Assembly (NCBI GenBank): GCA_035714115.1
Contig: DASTMO010000086.1
Coordinates: forward strand, 1 to 30,404
DNA length: 30,404 bases
DNA from: CAMAVH01 sp035714115
GTDB taxonomy: Bacteria; Pseudomonadota; Alphaproteobacteria; SMXQ01
Direction: 5' to 3'
Positions within the stretch are counted from its first letter, which is position 1, and each line of letters starts with the position of its first letter. A program made the translations under genes and the position numbers. The notes under the pieces were generated by a model, which saw only the letters and a program-made list of their open reading frames with translations, was not told the DNA's origin and made no database searches. Below, in pieces: positions 15,681-24,125 of this stretch.

Positions 15681-17069
15681 ATGGCTTCGCTTCGCTTTTC
15701 CATCTCCCGCAGCCTGATCGCCGCCGCCTTGTTGGCCGGCTCGGCGCTCGTCGCGCCTATCTCGTCCAATGGCGCTTCGGCCGAAACGCTCGACGAAGCG
15801 CTGGCCCGCGCCTATGCGACCAACCCGACTCTGCTCGCCGCGCGCGCCGGCTTGCGCGCGACCGATGAAGGCGTGGCCCAGGCGCTGTCGCGCTGGCGCC
15901 CGACCGTCGAGGCGAGCGCCGATATCTCGCGCACTCAGAGCTACAGCAACACCCGCTCGCCGGCGACGCGCTACTCCACCCCGCGCGGCCAGAGCCTCAG
16001 CATCGTCCAGCCGATTTACGATCCGGTGGCGAGCGCGGCGACCGACCGCGCCGAGTTCGATGTGAAGGCCGCGCGCGCGCGTCTCGTCACCACCGAACAG
16101 CAGGTGCTGCTCAACGCCATGTCGTCCTACATCGACGTGGTGCGCGATCAGGCCGTGCTGGATCTCAACATCAACAACGAGCAGCGCCTGCGCCGCCAGC
16201 TCGATGCCGCCAACGACCGCTTCCGCGTCGGCGAAATCACCCGCACGGACGTCGCCCAGGCCGAAGCGCGCCTGTCGCGCGCCGTCGCCGACCGCATCCA
16301 GGCCGAAGGCAATCTCGCGGCCTCGCGCGCGGTCTATCGCAACAACGTCGGCGAAATGCCGGCCAGCCTCGCCCAGCCGAAATCGCCGGTCAATCTGCCG
16401 GCGACCCAGGACGAAGCGGTGAGCGTCGCCACGGCGCGCTTCCCCGACGTGTTGGCCGCTGATTACACCGAGCAGTCGGCCCGCGCCAACGTCTCCGCCA
16501 TCGAAGGCGAACTGTGGCCCGAGCTGAACCTGCGCGGCAGCCTGTCGGCCGACCAGAATGCGAGCAGCCGCACCTCCGAAGCCAACAGCGCTTCGATCAC
16601 GGCCGAGATCAACGTGCCGCTCTATACCGCCGGTTCGGTCGCCGCGCGCATCCGCGCCGCCAAGCAGACCGCGGTGCAGCGCAAGCTGCAGCTCGATCAG
16701 GCCCGCCGCGACGCCGCCGAAACGGCGACCCGCTCCTGGGAATCGCTGGAAACGGCGCGCGCTTCCTTGCGGGCGCTCGATTCGGAAATCCAGGCCAGCC
16801 AGATCGCTTTGGAAGGCGTCGAGAAGGAAGCTCTGGTCGGTTCGCGCACCGTGCTCGACGTGCTCGACGCCGAGCAGGAACTGCTGACCGCCAAGGTTGA
16901 TCTCGTAGGGGCGCAGCGCGACGAGGTCGCGGCCGCTTACGAACTGAAGGCCGCCATCGGTTCGCTCACCGCCCGCGAACTCGGCCTGCAGGTGCCCTAT
17001 TACGACGAAGAGCAGAACTACAAGACCGTGCGCGGCAAGTGGTGGGGCAACTCCATCGAGGGCGAATAA
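15681..17069 (+). CDS. tolC: TolC-family outer-membrane channel
   Basis: The 462-residue protein is the trimeric outer-membrane channel used by type I secretion and RND efflux. The signal peptide ends at ASA-ETL (residue 34/35). The mature start TLDEALARAYATNPTLLAARA is typical, and the two internal repeats of the family are visible, with long helical stretches (for example about 120-215 and 325-425) and strand segments between them. LYTAGSVAARIRAA in the second half matches the conserved LYxGGxxxxxxxxA turn. AAGGTGAG four bases before the ATG at 15681 is the ribosome site; the GTG at 15672 inside it is the alternative start. It follows the PCMT-like gene in one operon. It is the only outer-membrane channel in the window and so a candidate partner of the RND pump. 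Confidence 0.93.
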   Translation: MASLRFSISRSLIAAALLAGSALVAPISSNGASAETLDEALARAYATNPTLLAARAGLRATDEGVAQALSRWRPTVEASADISRTQSYSNTRSPATRYSTPRGQSLSIVQPIYDPVASAATDRAEFDVKAARARLVTTEQQVLLNAMSSYIDVVRDQAVLDLNINNEQRLRRQLDAANDRFRVGEITRTDVAQAEARLSRAVADRIQAEGNLAASRAVYRNNVGEMPASLAQPKSPVNLPATQDEAVSVATARFPDVLAADYTEQSARANVSAIEGELWPELNLRGSLSADQNASSRTSEANSASITAEINVPLYTAGSVAARIRAAKQTAVQRKLQLDQARRDAAETATRSWESLETARASLRALDSEIQASQIALEGVEKEALVGSRTVLDVLDAEQELLTAKVDLVGAQRDEVAAAYELKAAIGSLTARELGLQVPYYDEEQNYKTVRGKWWGNSIEGE

Positions 17070-17213
17070 GAGGGGCGAAGGCGAATAAGAGCCTTTTCCT
17101 CGCTTTTACGGGCTTTTAGCGCCGGAATCGGCGTATCTGCGGCTACCGTCGCCCGAGAGAGTTTGTTAGAGTGGGCGCCGACATAACCGGCAGACGATGA
17201 GCGCGCGACCGCG

Positions 17214-17960
17214 ATGAGCGATACAAAGGCCCAGCCCGAACCGACCATGGAGGAGATTCTCGCCTCCATCCGCCGCATCATCTCGGAAAACGACGATCAG
17301 ACGGGCGGCGCCTCGGGCGCTGCTCCTGGCGCGTCAGCTGCGGCGGGCAGCGCTCCGCAAGCTGCGGCCGCAGCGGCCGAGAGCGTTCTCGATCTCACCG
17401 AAATGGTCGCCGAAGACGGCTCCGTGGTCAGCCTGACCGCGCCGTTCGACGAGAATCCCGGCCATGACAATTTGGTCGGCCCTGAAGAGAGGGCCGCAGC
17501 CGCGCGCGACGATGACGATGATTCGGTCATTGCGATCGACGAGGATGACGACGACGAAATTCCGCCCGTGCCCGGCGAGACGGCGGACGACGATGACGAC
17601 GACGAGGCCGCGATCGATGCGGAAGAAGAGGCTGAACAGCCCGAGGTCACGATGGCAGACGCGCAAAACGACAAAGTCGAATTCTCCGCCGAAGAATTGA
17701 TCGGTAAGCCCGCGACGGATGGATTGGTGGCTGCGGCCACGGCGGCCGCCACGACGGCGGCCTTCGCCAGCCTGTCGCGCGCTTCGCAACAGACGACGGG
17801 AGGCGGTATGTCCTTTGGTAGCGGTCGCACGCTGGAAGATCTCGTGCAGGAAATGATCCGTCCGATGATCAAGGACTGGCTCGACAAGAATCTTCCGGCG
17901 ATGACCGAACGTCTGGTCCGCAAGGAGCTGGAGCGCCTGTCGCGCCGCGCCGAGGACTAA
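17214..17960 (+). CDS. popZ: PopZ-family polar organising protein (DUF2497)
   Basis: PopZ self-assembles at the cell pole, anchors the chromosome origin through ParB and recruits cell-cycle kinases. This 248-residue protein has the N-terminal client-binding helix PTMEEILASIRRIISEND (10-27). A long disordered linker follows, with several Asp/Glu runs (about 95-145). The conserved C-terminal assembly module is GRTLEDLVQEMIRPMIKDWLDKNLP and the final helix to 248. From memory, the Caulobacter protein has the same ends but is 177 residues, so the linker here is much longer and more acidic. The ATG is preceded by a six-codon open frame whose TGA overlaps it as ATGA. The gene lies 144 bp after tolC and 68 bp before valS. 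Confidence 0.93.
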   Translation: MSDTKAQPEPTMEEILASIRRIISENDDQTGGASGAAPGASAAAGSAPQAAAAAAESVLDLTEMVAEDGSVVSLTAPFDENPGHDNLVGPEERAAAARDDDDDSVIAIDEDDDDEIPPVPGETADDDDDDEAAIDAEEEAEQPEVTMADAQNDKVEFSAEELIGKPATDGLVAAATAAATTAAFASLSRASQQTTGGGMSFGSGRTLEDLVQEMIRPMIKDWLDKNLPAMTERLVRKELERLSRRAED

Positions 17961-17964
17961 GCGC

Positions 17965-17995
17965 CCGGCAATAGCTTTGCCGGCTCATCGCCGGC
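17965..17995 (+). promoter_or_regulatory. Two overlapping, mutually exclusive hairpins before valS
   Basis: CCGGCAA-TAGCT-TTGCCGG (17965-17983) is a perfect 7-bp hairpin. Its right arm overlaps GCCGGC-TCATC-GCCGGC (17979-17995), so only one can form at a time. It lies between the popZ stop and the valS GTG. It may be a weak terminator for popZ or a switch in the valS leader; there is no U-run. Confidence 0.45.
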
Positions 17996-18028
17996 GTATC
18001 GTTCATTTTCAAGGTTACGAGGCACTCC

Positions 18029-20716
18029 GTGCTGGAAAAGACCTTCCGGCCCGCTGAGGTCGAGGCGAAGCATTACGCCAAATGGGAACAGTCCGGCGCC
18101 TTCACGGCGCAGCCGGACAGCGAGCGCACGCCGTTCACCATCGTCATCCCGCCGCCGAACGTCACCGGCAGCCTGCACATGGGCCACGCACTCAACAACA
18201 CGTTGCAGGACGTGCTGGTGCGCTACAAGCGCATGAAGGGCTTCGATGCCCTGTGGATGCCCGGCACCGATCATGCCGGCATCGCCACGCAGATGGTCGT
18301 CGAACGCCAGCTCGCCGCGGCAGGCATCGGCTTGGCGCGCGGCGCGGCGGCGAAGCAGCCGACCAACGAAAAGCTGCTCGACCGCAATGCCTTCCTGGGC
18401 AAGGTCTGGGAATGGAAGGCGGAGAGCGGCGGCACCATCACGCGCCAGCTGCGCCGTCTCGGCGCCTCGCTCGATTGGTCGCGCGAGCGCTTCACTATGG
18501 ACGAAGGCCTGTCCAAGGCCGTGCTCAAGGTGTTCGTCGATCTCTACAACGAAGGCCTGATCTACAAGGACAAGCGCCTCGTCAATTGGGATCCGAAATT
18601 CCTCACCGCCATCTCCGACCTGGAGGTCGAGCAGCGCGAGGTGAAGGGCCATCTCTGGCACATCAATTATCCGATCGACGGGATGCCCGGCACGTTCATC
18701 ACGGTCGCCACCACGCGCCCCGAGACGTTGCTCGGCGATACCGGCGTCGCGGTCCATCCGACCGACGAGAAGTGGAAGCATCTGATCGGCAAATTGGCCG
18801 TGCTGCCGCTGGTCGGGCGCAAGATTCCCATCGTCGCCGACGAATATTCCGATCCCGAGAAGGGCACCGGCGCGGTCAAGATCACCCCGGCGCACGACTT
18901 CAACGACTTCGAGGTCGGCAAGCGTCACAAGCTCGAAGCGATCAACGTCTTCACCGCCGAAGCGCATATCAACGACAACGCGCCTGAAGCGTATCGCGGC
19001 CTGGAGCGTTTCGCCGCGCGCAAGCAGATCCTCGCCGATCTGGAAGAGCAGGGGCTGCTGGTCAAGACCGAGCCGCATCCCCATGTGGTGCCGCACGGCG
19101 ACCGCTCCGGCGTGCCGGTCGAGCCCTACCTGACCGAGCAGTGGTACGTCGACGCCAAGACGCTCGCCGGCCCGGCCATCGCCGCCGTCGAGGACGGCCG
19201 CACCCAGTTCGTGCCCAAGGCCCAGGAGAAGACCTACTTCCACTGGATGAACAACATCGAGCCCTGGTGCATCTCGCGCCAGCTCTGGTGGGGCCATCAA
19301 ATTCCGGCTTGGTACGGCCCGGACGACAAGGTCTTCGTCGCTTATGACGAGGCCGAGGCGCAGGCCGCCGCCGATAAGCATTACGGCAAGGCCACCACGC
19401 TGCGCCGCGATGCCGACGTGCTCGACACCTGGTTCTCGTCTGGCCTCTGGGCCTTCTCGACGCTCGGTTGGCCGGACAATGCCAAAGAGGTCGAGCGCTA
19501 TTATCCGACCGACGTGCTCGTCACCGGCTTCGACATCATCTTCTTCTGGGTCGCCCGTATGATGATGCTGAGCCTGCATTTCATGAAGGACGTGCCCTTC
19601 CGCACCGTCTACGTCCATGCCCTGGTGCGCGACGAGAAGGGGCAGAAGATGTCGAAGTCCAAGGGTAACGTCGTCGACCCGCTGGACCTGATCGACAAGT
19701 TCGGCGCCGACGCTCTGCGCTTCACGCTCACCGCCATGGCGGCGCAGGGCCGCGATCTCAAGCTGTCGGAAAGCCGCGTCGAGGGCTATCGCAATTTCGC
19801 GACCAAGATCTGGAACGCCGCGCGCTTCAACGAGATGAACGGCTGCGCCCTGACGCCTGATTACAATCCCGCCGCGGCCAAGCAGGTCGTCAACCGCTGG
19901 ATCGTCAGCCGCCTGGCCGAGACGGTCGGTCAGTTCGAAACGGCCATCGACGGCTACAAGTTCAACGAAGCCGCCAACGCGCTCTACCATTTCACCTGGG
20001 GCACCTACTGCGACTGGTATCTGGAATTCGCCAAGCCGCTGTTCCAGGGCACGGACGAGGCCGCCAAGGCCGAGACGCGCGCCACCTCGGCTTGGGTGCT
20101 CGGCCGCATCCTGCATCTGCTGCACCCCGTGATGCCGTTCCTCACCGACGAGCTGTGGGACAGCCTGACGGACGGGAAGGGCGGCACGCTGCTGACCGCC
20201 GAATGGCCGCGCCCCGACGCCACCTGGCATGCGCCCGAAGCGCTGGCCGAGATGGATTGGGTCGTGCGCCTGATCGAAGCGGTGCGCGGCGTGCGCTCCG
20301 AAATGAACGTGCCGCCGGCCGCGAAGATCGCCTTGTCGCTGAAAGGCGCGTCGGAAACGACGCTCAAGCGCTTCGCCGCCCACAAGTCGCTGATCCTGAC
20401 GCTGGCGCGCCTGGAAAGCGCCGAGCCGCTGGCCGGCGACGTGCCGAAAGGCGCGATCCAGTTCGTCGTCGATGAAGCCACCGTCGTGCTGCCCATTGCC
20501 GGCCTCATCGACGTGGCGCAGGAGCAGGCGCGCCTGAAGAAGGAGATCGCCAAGACCGACGCAGAGATCGCCAAGGTCGTCGCGAAGCTCTCCAATGAAG
20601 CCTTCGTCTCCAAAGCGCCGGCTGACATCATCGAGGAAAACCGCGAGCGCCAAGCCAGCTTCGAAGCGGCCAAGGCCAAGCTCACGGACGCCCTGGCGCG
20701 CCTCTCGGCGGCCTAG
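18029..20716 (+). CDS. valS: Valyl-tRNA synthetase
   Basis: The 895-residue class I synthetase joins valine to tRNA-Val in the cytoplasm. The HIGH signature is H50-M-G-H53 in PPPNVTGSLHMGHALNNT. The KMSKS loop is at 540-544 in GQKMSKSKGNVVDPLD. The editing domain carries TTRPETLLGDTGVAVHP. The C-terminal coiled coil (about 830-893, ARLKKEIAKTDAEIAKV) binds the tRNA arm. The start is GTG 18029, with GAGG eight bases before it, because ValRS proteins begin MLEKTFxPxxVE. The length is normal for the bacterial enzyme. It follows popZ, and a strong intrinsic terminator stands 14 bp after the stop. Confidence 0.98.
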   Translation: MLEKTFRPAEVEAKHYAKWEQSGAFTAQPDSERTPFTIVIPPPNVTGSLHMGHALNNTLQDVLVRYKRMKGFDALWMPGTDHAGIATQMVVERQLAAAGIGLARGAAAKQPTNEKLLDRNAFLGKVWEWKAESGGTITRQLRRLGASLDWSRERFTMDEGLSKAVLKVFVDLYNEGLIYKDKRLVNWDPKFLTAISDLEVEQREVKGHLWHINYPIDGMPGTFITVATTRPETLLGDTGVAVHPTDEKWKHLIGKLAVLPLVGRKIPIVADEYSDPEKGTGAVKITPAHDFNDFEVGKRHKLEAINVFTAEAHINDNAPEAYRGLERFAARKQILADLEEQGLLVKTEPHPHVVPHGDRSGVPVEPYLTEQWYVDAKTLAGPAIAAVEDGRTQFVPKAQEKTYFHWMNNIEPWCISRQLWWGHQIPAWYGPDDKVFVAYDEAEAQAAADKHYGKATTLRRDADVLDTWFSSGLWAFSTLGWPDNAKEVERYYPTDVLVTGFDIIFFWVARMMMLSLHFMKDVPFRTVYVHALVRDEKGQKMSKSKGNVVDPLDLIDKFGADALRFTLTAMAAQGRDLKLSESRVEGYRNFATKIWNAARFNEMNGCALTPDYNPAAAKQVVNRWIVSRLAETVGQFETAIDGYKFNEAANALYHFTWGTYCDWYLEFAKPLFQGTDEAAKAETRATSAWVLGRILHLLHPVMPFLTDELWDSLTDGKGGTLLTAEWPRPDATWHAPEALAEMDWVVRLIEAVRGVRSEMNVPPAAKIALSLKGASETTLKRFAAHKSLILTLARLESAEPLAGDVPKGAIQFVVDEATVVLPIAGLIDVAQEQARLKKEIAKTDAEIAKVVAKLSNEAFVSKAPADIIEENRERQASFEAAKAKLTDALARLSAA

Positions 20717-20730
20717 GCGATTTCCTATGA

Positions 20731-20756
20731 AAACTGCCGGGAAACCGGCGGTTTTT
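20731..20756 (+). terminator. Intrinsic terminator of valS
   Basis: AAACTGCCGG and CCGGCGGTTT pair over 10 bp (one T-G) around a GAAA tetraloop and end in TTTTT. This is a textbook rho-independent terminator. Confidence 0.93.
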
Positions 20757-20840
20757 GCGCCCTTGGCTTGCGGCCAAAGGCGCATATGCCTATCTTAACG
20801 GCCTCCCGAGAGAGCCCCCCGTCTGCAGTCCAGGTGTGCC

Positions 20841-22577
20841 ATGCCCGATGACGTGAAGCGTCCCACTTTCGACAAGTCCAAGCTGCCGAGCCGCCATGTC
20901 ACGGTCGGCCCCGAGCGCGCGCCGCATCGCTCCTACTACTACGCGATGGGCATGACGGAAGAGGAGATCAACCAGCCCTTCGTCGGCGTCGCGACCTGCT
21001 GGAACGAGGCCGCGCCCTGCAATATCACGCTGAACCGCCAGGCCCAGGCCGCCAAGGCCGGCGTGAAGGCCGCCTTCGGCAGCCCGCGCGAATTCACCAC
21101 CATCACCGTCACCGACGGCATCGCCATGGGCCATGAGGGCATGAAGTCCTCGCTGTGCAGCCGCGATCTCATCGCCGATTCGGTCGAACTGACCATGCGC
21201 GGCCATTGCTACGACGCGCTCGTCGGCATCGCCGGTTGCGACAAGTCGCTGCCCGGCATGATGATGTCGATGATCCGCCTCAACGTGCCTAGCGTGTTCC
21301 TCTATGGCGGCACCATTCTGCCGGGCCGCTTCAAGGGCCGCGACGTGACCGTGGTCGACGTGTTCGAAGGCGTCGGCATGCATGCCGCCGGCAAGATGTC
21401 GGCCGAAGAGCTGCACGAGTTGGAATGCGTCGCTTGCCCGTCGGCCGGCTCCTGCGGCGGCCAATTCACCGCCAACACCATGGCCTGCGTCTCGGAGGCC
21501 ATCGGCCTGGCGCTGCCCGCTTCGGCCGGCGCCCCGGCGCCCTACGAGAGCCGCGACGCCTATGCCGAAGCCTCGGGCCGCGCCGTGATGAACCTCTTGA
21601 ATCTCGGCATCCGTCCGCGCGACATCGTCACGCGCAAGTCGCTCGAGAACGCCGCGCGCGTCGTCGCCGCCACCGGCGGCTCGACCAACGCTGGCCTGCA
21701 TCTGCCGGCCATGGCCCATGAAGCGGGTATCGACTTCACGCTCGACGATGTGGCCAAGATCTTCAAGGAAACGCCCTACATCGCTTCGCTCAAGCCGGGC
21801 GGCAAGTATGTGGCGAAAGATCTCTACGAGATCGGCGGCATTCCCATCGTCATCAAGACGCTGCTCGATCACGGATTCCTGCACGGCGACTGCATCACCG
21901 TGACCGGCAAGACCTTGGCCGAGAACCATGCCGATGTGGTCTTCCCGACCGATCAGGACGTCGTCGTGCCGGCCAACAAGCCGCTGACGCCGACCGGCGG
22001 TGTCGTCGGACTGAAGGGCACGCTCGCGCCCGATGGCGCCATCGTGAAGGTCGCTGGCCTCAAGAACCAGGTCTTCAAGGGGCCGGCCCGCGTGTTCGAC
22101 TGCGAAGAGGACGCCTTCGAGGCGGTCGTGAAGAAGCAGATCAAAGAGGGCGACGTCATCGTCATCCGCTACGAAGGCCCCAAGGGCGGTCCCGGCATGC
22201 GCGAGATGCTCTCCACCACCGCCGCGCTCTACGGCGAAGGCATGGGCGAGAGCGTCGCGCTCATCACCGACGGCCGCTTCTCCGGCGGCACGCGCGGCTT
22301 CTGCATCGGCCATGTCGGCCCGGAAGCGGCGGTCGGTGGCCCGATCGGCCTGTTGAAGGACGGCGACATCATCGTCATCGATGCCATCAAGGGCATTCTC
22401 GATGTCGAACTGTCTCCGGCTGAGTTGGAAGCCCGTCGCAAGGACTGGAAGCCGCGCGAGACCAACCATCAGTCCGGCGCGCTGTGGAAATACGCGCAGC
22501 TTGTCGGGCCGGCGCATCTCGGCGCGCTGACCCATCCGGGCGCCAAAAAAGAGAAGCACACTTACGCTGACATCTAG
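20841..22577 (+). CDS. ilvD: Dihydroxy-acid dehydratase
   Basis: The enzyme dehydrates 2,3-dihydroxy-isovalerate and its methylvalerate homologue in the third step of valine, leucine and isoleucine synthesis. It has 578 residues, in the IlvD/Edd family range. The iron-sulphur cysteines are C53 (ATCWNEAAPCN), C133 (AGCDKSLPG) and C205 (SAGSCGGQFTANTM). K135 in CDK is the position of the carbamylated Mg-binding lysine. The C-terminal half has GRFSGGTRGFCIGHVGPEA. The paralogous sugar-acid dehydratases and Edd share the fold, but the length and the TDGIAMGHEGMKSSL segment favour IlvD. It is a single-gene unit between two strong terminators, downstream of valS. Confidence 0.95.
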   Translation: MPDDVKRPTFDKSKLPSRHVTVGPERAPHRSYYYAMGMTEEEINQPFVGVATCWNEAAPCNITLNRQAQAAKAGVKAAFGSPREFTTITVTDGIAMGHEGMKSSLCSRDLIADSVELTMRGHCYDALVGIAGCDKSLPGMMMSMIRLNVPSVFLYGGTILPGRFKGRDVTVVDVFEGVGMHAAGKMSAEELHELECVACPSAGSCGGQFTANTMACVSEAIGLALPASAGAPAPYESRDAYAEASGRAVMNLLNLGIRPRDIVTRKSLENAARVVAATGGSTNAGLHLPAMAHEAGIDFTLDDVAKIFKETPYIASLKPGGKYVAKDLYEIGGIPIVIKTLLDHGFLHGDCITVTGKTLAENHADVVFPTDQDVVVPANKPLTPTGGVVGLKGTLAPDGAIVKVAGLKNQVFKGPARVFDCEEDAFEAVVKKQIKEGDVIVIRYEGPKGGPGMREMLSTTAALYGEGMGESVALITDGRFSGGTRGFCIGHVGPEAAVGGPIGLLKDGDIIVIDAIKGILDVELSPAELEARRKDWKPRETNHQSGALWKYAQLVGPAHLGALTHPGAKKEKHTYADI

Positions 22578-22586
22578 CATGCGAAC

Positions 22587-22617
22587 GAAGGCCGGAGCGA
22601 TCCGGCCTTCTTCTTTT
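22587..22617 (+). terminator. Intrinsic terminator of ilvD
   Basis: A perfect 10-bp stem (GAAGGCCGGA, TCCGGCCTTC) with a GCGA tetraloop is followed by TTCTTTT. It ends 12 bp before the next start codon. Confidence 0.92.
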
Positions 22618-22628
22618 CAAGGCAGATC

Positions 22629-23114
22629 ATGTCCTCTCGCGAGCACCGCTTCACCGCCACGCTGACCTGGATGGGCGCGCCGCTGGTCGTCTCGTCCGAT
22701 GGGCCGCGCGCGACATACGAAAATTATTCGCGCGCCTATCGCGTGGAGATGCCGGGCAAGCCGGCGTTCTACGGCTCGGCCGCCGAGGCCTATCGCGGCG
22801 ATCCGGCGCTGCACAATCCGGAAGACATGCTGGTGGCGGCGCTGTCCGCCTGCCATGCCCTCAGCTATCTCGCCGAATGCGCGCGCGCCGGCATCGACGT
22901 CATCTCCTATCGCGACGAGGCCGAAGGGACGATGGCCATTCAAGACAAGAAGATGCGATTCGTCTCGGTGCTGCTGAAGCCGGAGGTGGTCATCGCCGAT
23001 CCGGCGCGCCTGGAGCAGGCGAGGGCGCTGCATGCCGCCGCCCATGACGGCTGCTTCATCGCCAATTCGGTGAACTTCCCGGTCGAGAACCAGCCGTCGG
23101 TACGAGCGGCTTAA
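22629..23114 (+). CDS. OsmC-family protein (peroxiredoxin-like)
   Basis: This 161-residue cytoplasmic protein belongs to the OsmC/Ohr family of thiol-dependent hydroperoxide reductases. Both family cysteines are present: C75 in ALSACHALSYL and C142 in HDGCFIANSVNFPV. The N-terminal strand region HRFTATLTWMG and the PEDMLVAALSACH segment are typical of the general OsmC-like subgroup rather than the organic-peroxide-specific Ohr proteins. AAGGCAG six bases before the ATG supports the start. Its stop overlaps that of the convergent xthA gene in TTAA. Together they could be an oxidative-damage pair, but that rests on position only. Confidence 0.9.
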   Translation: MSSREHRFTATLTWMGAPLVVSSDGPRATYENYSRAYRVEMPGKPAFYGSAAEAYRGDPALHNPEDMLVAALSACHALSYLAECARAGIDVISYRDEAEGTMAIQDKKMRFVSVLLKPEVVIADPARLEQARALHAAAHDGCFIANSVNFPVENQPSVRAA

Positions 23115-23920
23115 GCCAGCTCGCACCAGATCGGCGTGTGGTCGGAGGCCTTCTCCTGGCCGCGCGGCTTCTTGTCGATCTGGCAGGCGGTCAGGCGGTC
23201 GGCGGCCTGCGGCGACAGCAGCAGATGGTCGATGCGGATGCCGTGATCCTTCGGCCAGGCGCCGGCCTGATAGTCCCAGAAGGTGTAGCAATGCGTCTCC
23301 ATCGGATGGAGCGCCTTGAAGGCGTCGGTGAGACCTAGCGCGAGCAGAGCGCGGAATTTCTCGCGCGTCTCGAGGCGGAAGAGGGCATCCGTGCGCCAAG
23401 CCTCCGGCTCCCAGACATCGTCGGCGGTCGGGATCACGTTATAGTCGCCGGCCAGGACCATGGGCTCTTCCTGCGCCAGCAGCTCCTTGGCGTGGCTGCG
23501 CAGGCGGTCCATCCATTTCAGCTTATAGGCGTATTTCTCGCTGATCTCGGGCGGCTGGCCCGAGGGATTGCCGTTCGGCAGATAGATCGAGGCGACGCGC
23601 AGCACCAGATCGCCGAAGGTCGTCACCGCCTCGACATAGCGCGCATGATCGTCGACGCCGTTCTCCTCCAGGTGCGGCAGGCCGCACCGCACGTCCTCCA
23701 GCGGGCCTTTGGAAAGGATGGCGACGCCGTTGTAGGTCTTCTGGCCATGGATCGCGAGGTTGTAGCCGAGCTCCTCGATCTCGAGCCGGGGGAAGGCCTC
23801 ATCGACGCATTTGATCTCCTGCAGCATCACCACGTCGGGCTGCGCCTCCTTGAGCCAGGCGAGCACGTTCGGCAAGCGGGCCTTCACCGAATTGACGTTC
23901 CAGGTAGCGATCTTGACCAC
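23111..23920 (-). CDS. xthA: Exodeoxyribonuclease III
   Basis: The enzyme cuts DNA at abasic sites and removes 3' blocking groups in base excision repair. With the GTG start at 23920 (GGAGA five bases upstream) it has 269 residues, matching E. coli Exo III. Family residues are visible: N8 in TWNVNS, E35 in LQEIKC, D159 and N161 in GDYNVIPT, D231 in RIDHLLLS, and D260/H261 in SDHTPIW. A longer frame reaching 24076 adds non-homologous sequence and is not used. The gene converges on the OsmC-family gene with a 4-bp overlap of stop codons. The 205 bp upstream hold no gene but do contain a 7-bp GGCGCTG/CAGCGCC hairpin (23976-23993). Confidence 0.96.
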   Translation of the reverse strand: MVKIATWNVNSVKARLPNVLAWLKEAQPDVVMLQEIKCVDEAFPRLEIEELGYNLAIHGQKTYNGVAILSKGPLEDVRCGLPHLEENGVDDHARYVEAVTTFGDLVLRVASIYLPNGNPSGQPPEISEKYAYKLKWMDRLRSHAKELLAQEEPMVLAGDYNVIPTADDVWEPEAWRTDALFRLETREKFRALLALGLTDAFKALHPMETHCYTFWDYQAGAWPKDHGIRIDHLLLSPQAADRLTACQIDKKPRGQEKASDHTPIWCELA

Positions 23921-24125
23921 GATGTCTCCGGAGCTTCGATAAACCAGCAAATACGCCCTTTTCGTAGCACAGCCCGGCGCTGGGGTCAGCGCCTCGCCGC
24001 CGGTTGCAGTGCAAAACGGGACGAAAAAATGCCGGCCTGACGGGATTGTGGGTTGATGCGAGGGGCTCGCGTCCATAAAAAGGGAAGGCGATCCTTTTCA
24101 ACCGATGAAAGAGGCCCATCCACCG

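Noticed and set aside
17120..17133. CGCCG-GAAT-CGGCG hairpin between tolC and popZ
   Set aside because: A 5-bp stem without a U-run is too weak to call a terminator.
17957..20785. A 942-codon open frame antisense to valS
   Set aside because: valS is certain from its motifs. The antisense frame follows the codon positions of a GC-rich gene, is rich in Arg, Asp and His, and has no recognisable domain.
20790..22580. A 596-codon antisense frame under ilvD
   Set aside because: ilvD motifs settle the coding strand; the antisense product has no signature.
24004..24014. TTGCA-G-TGCAA palindrome upstream of the antiporter
   Set aside because: Only 5-bp arms, no gene start in a suitable place and expected by chance in a region of this size.
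23921..24076. Extension of exonuclease III
   Set aside because: The GTG at 23920 has a good ribosome site and gives the family length; the extension is not homologous.
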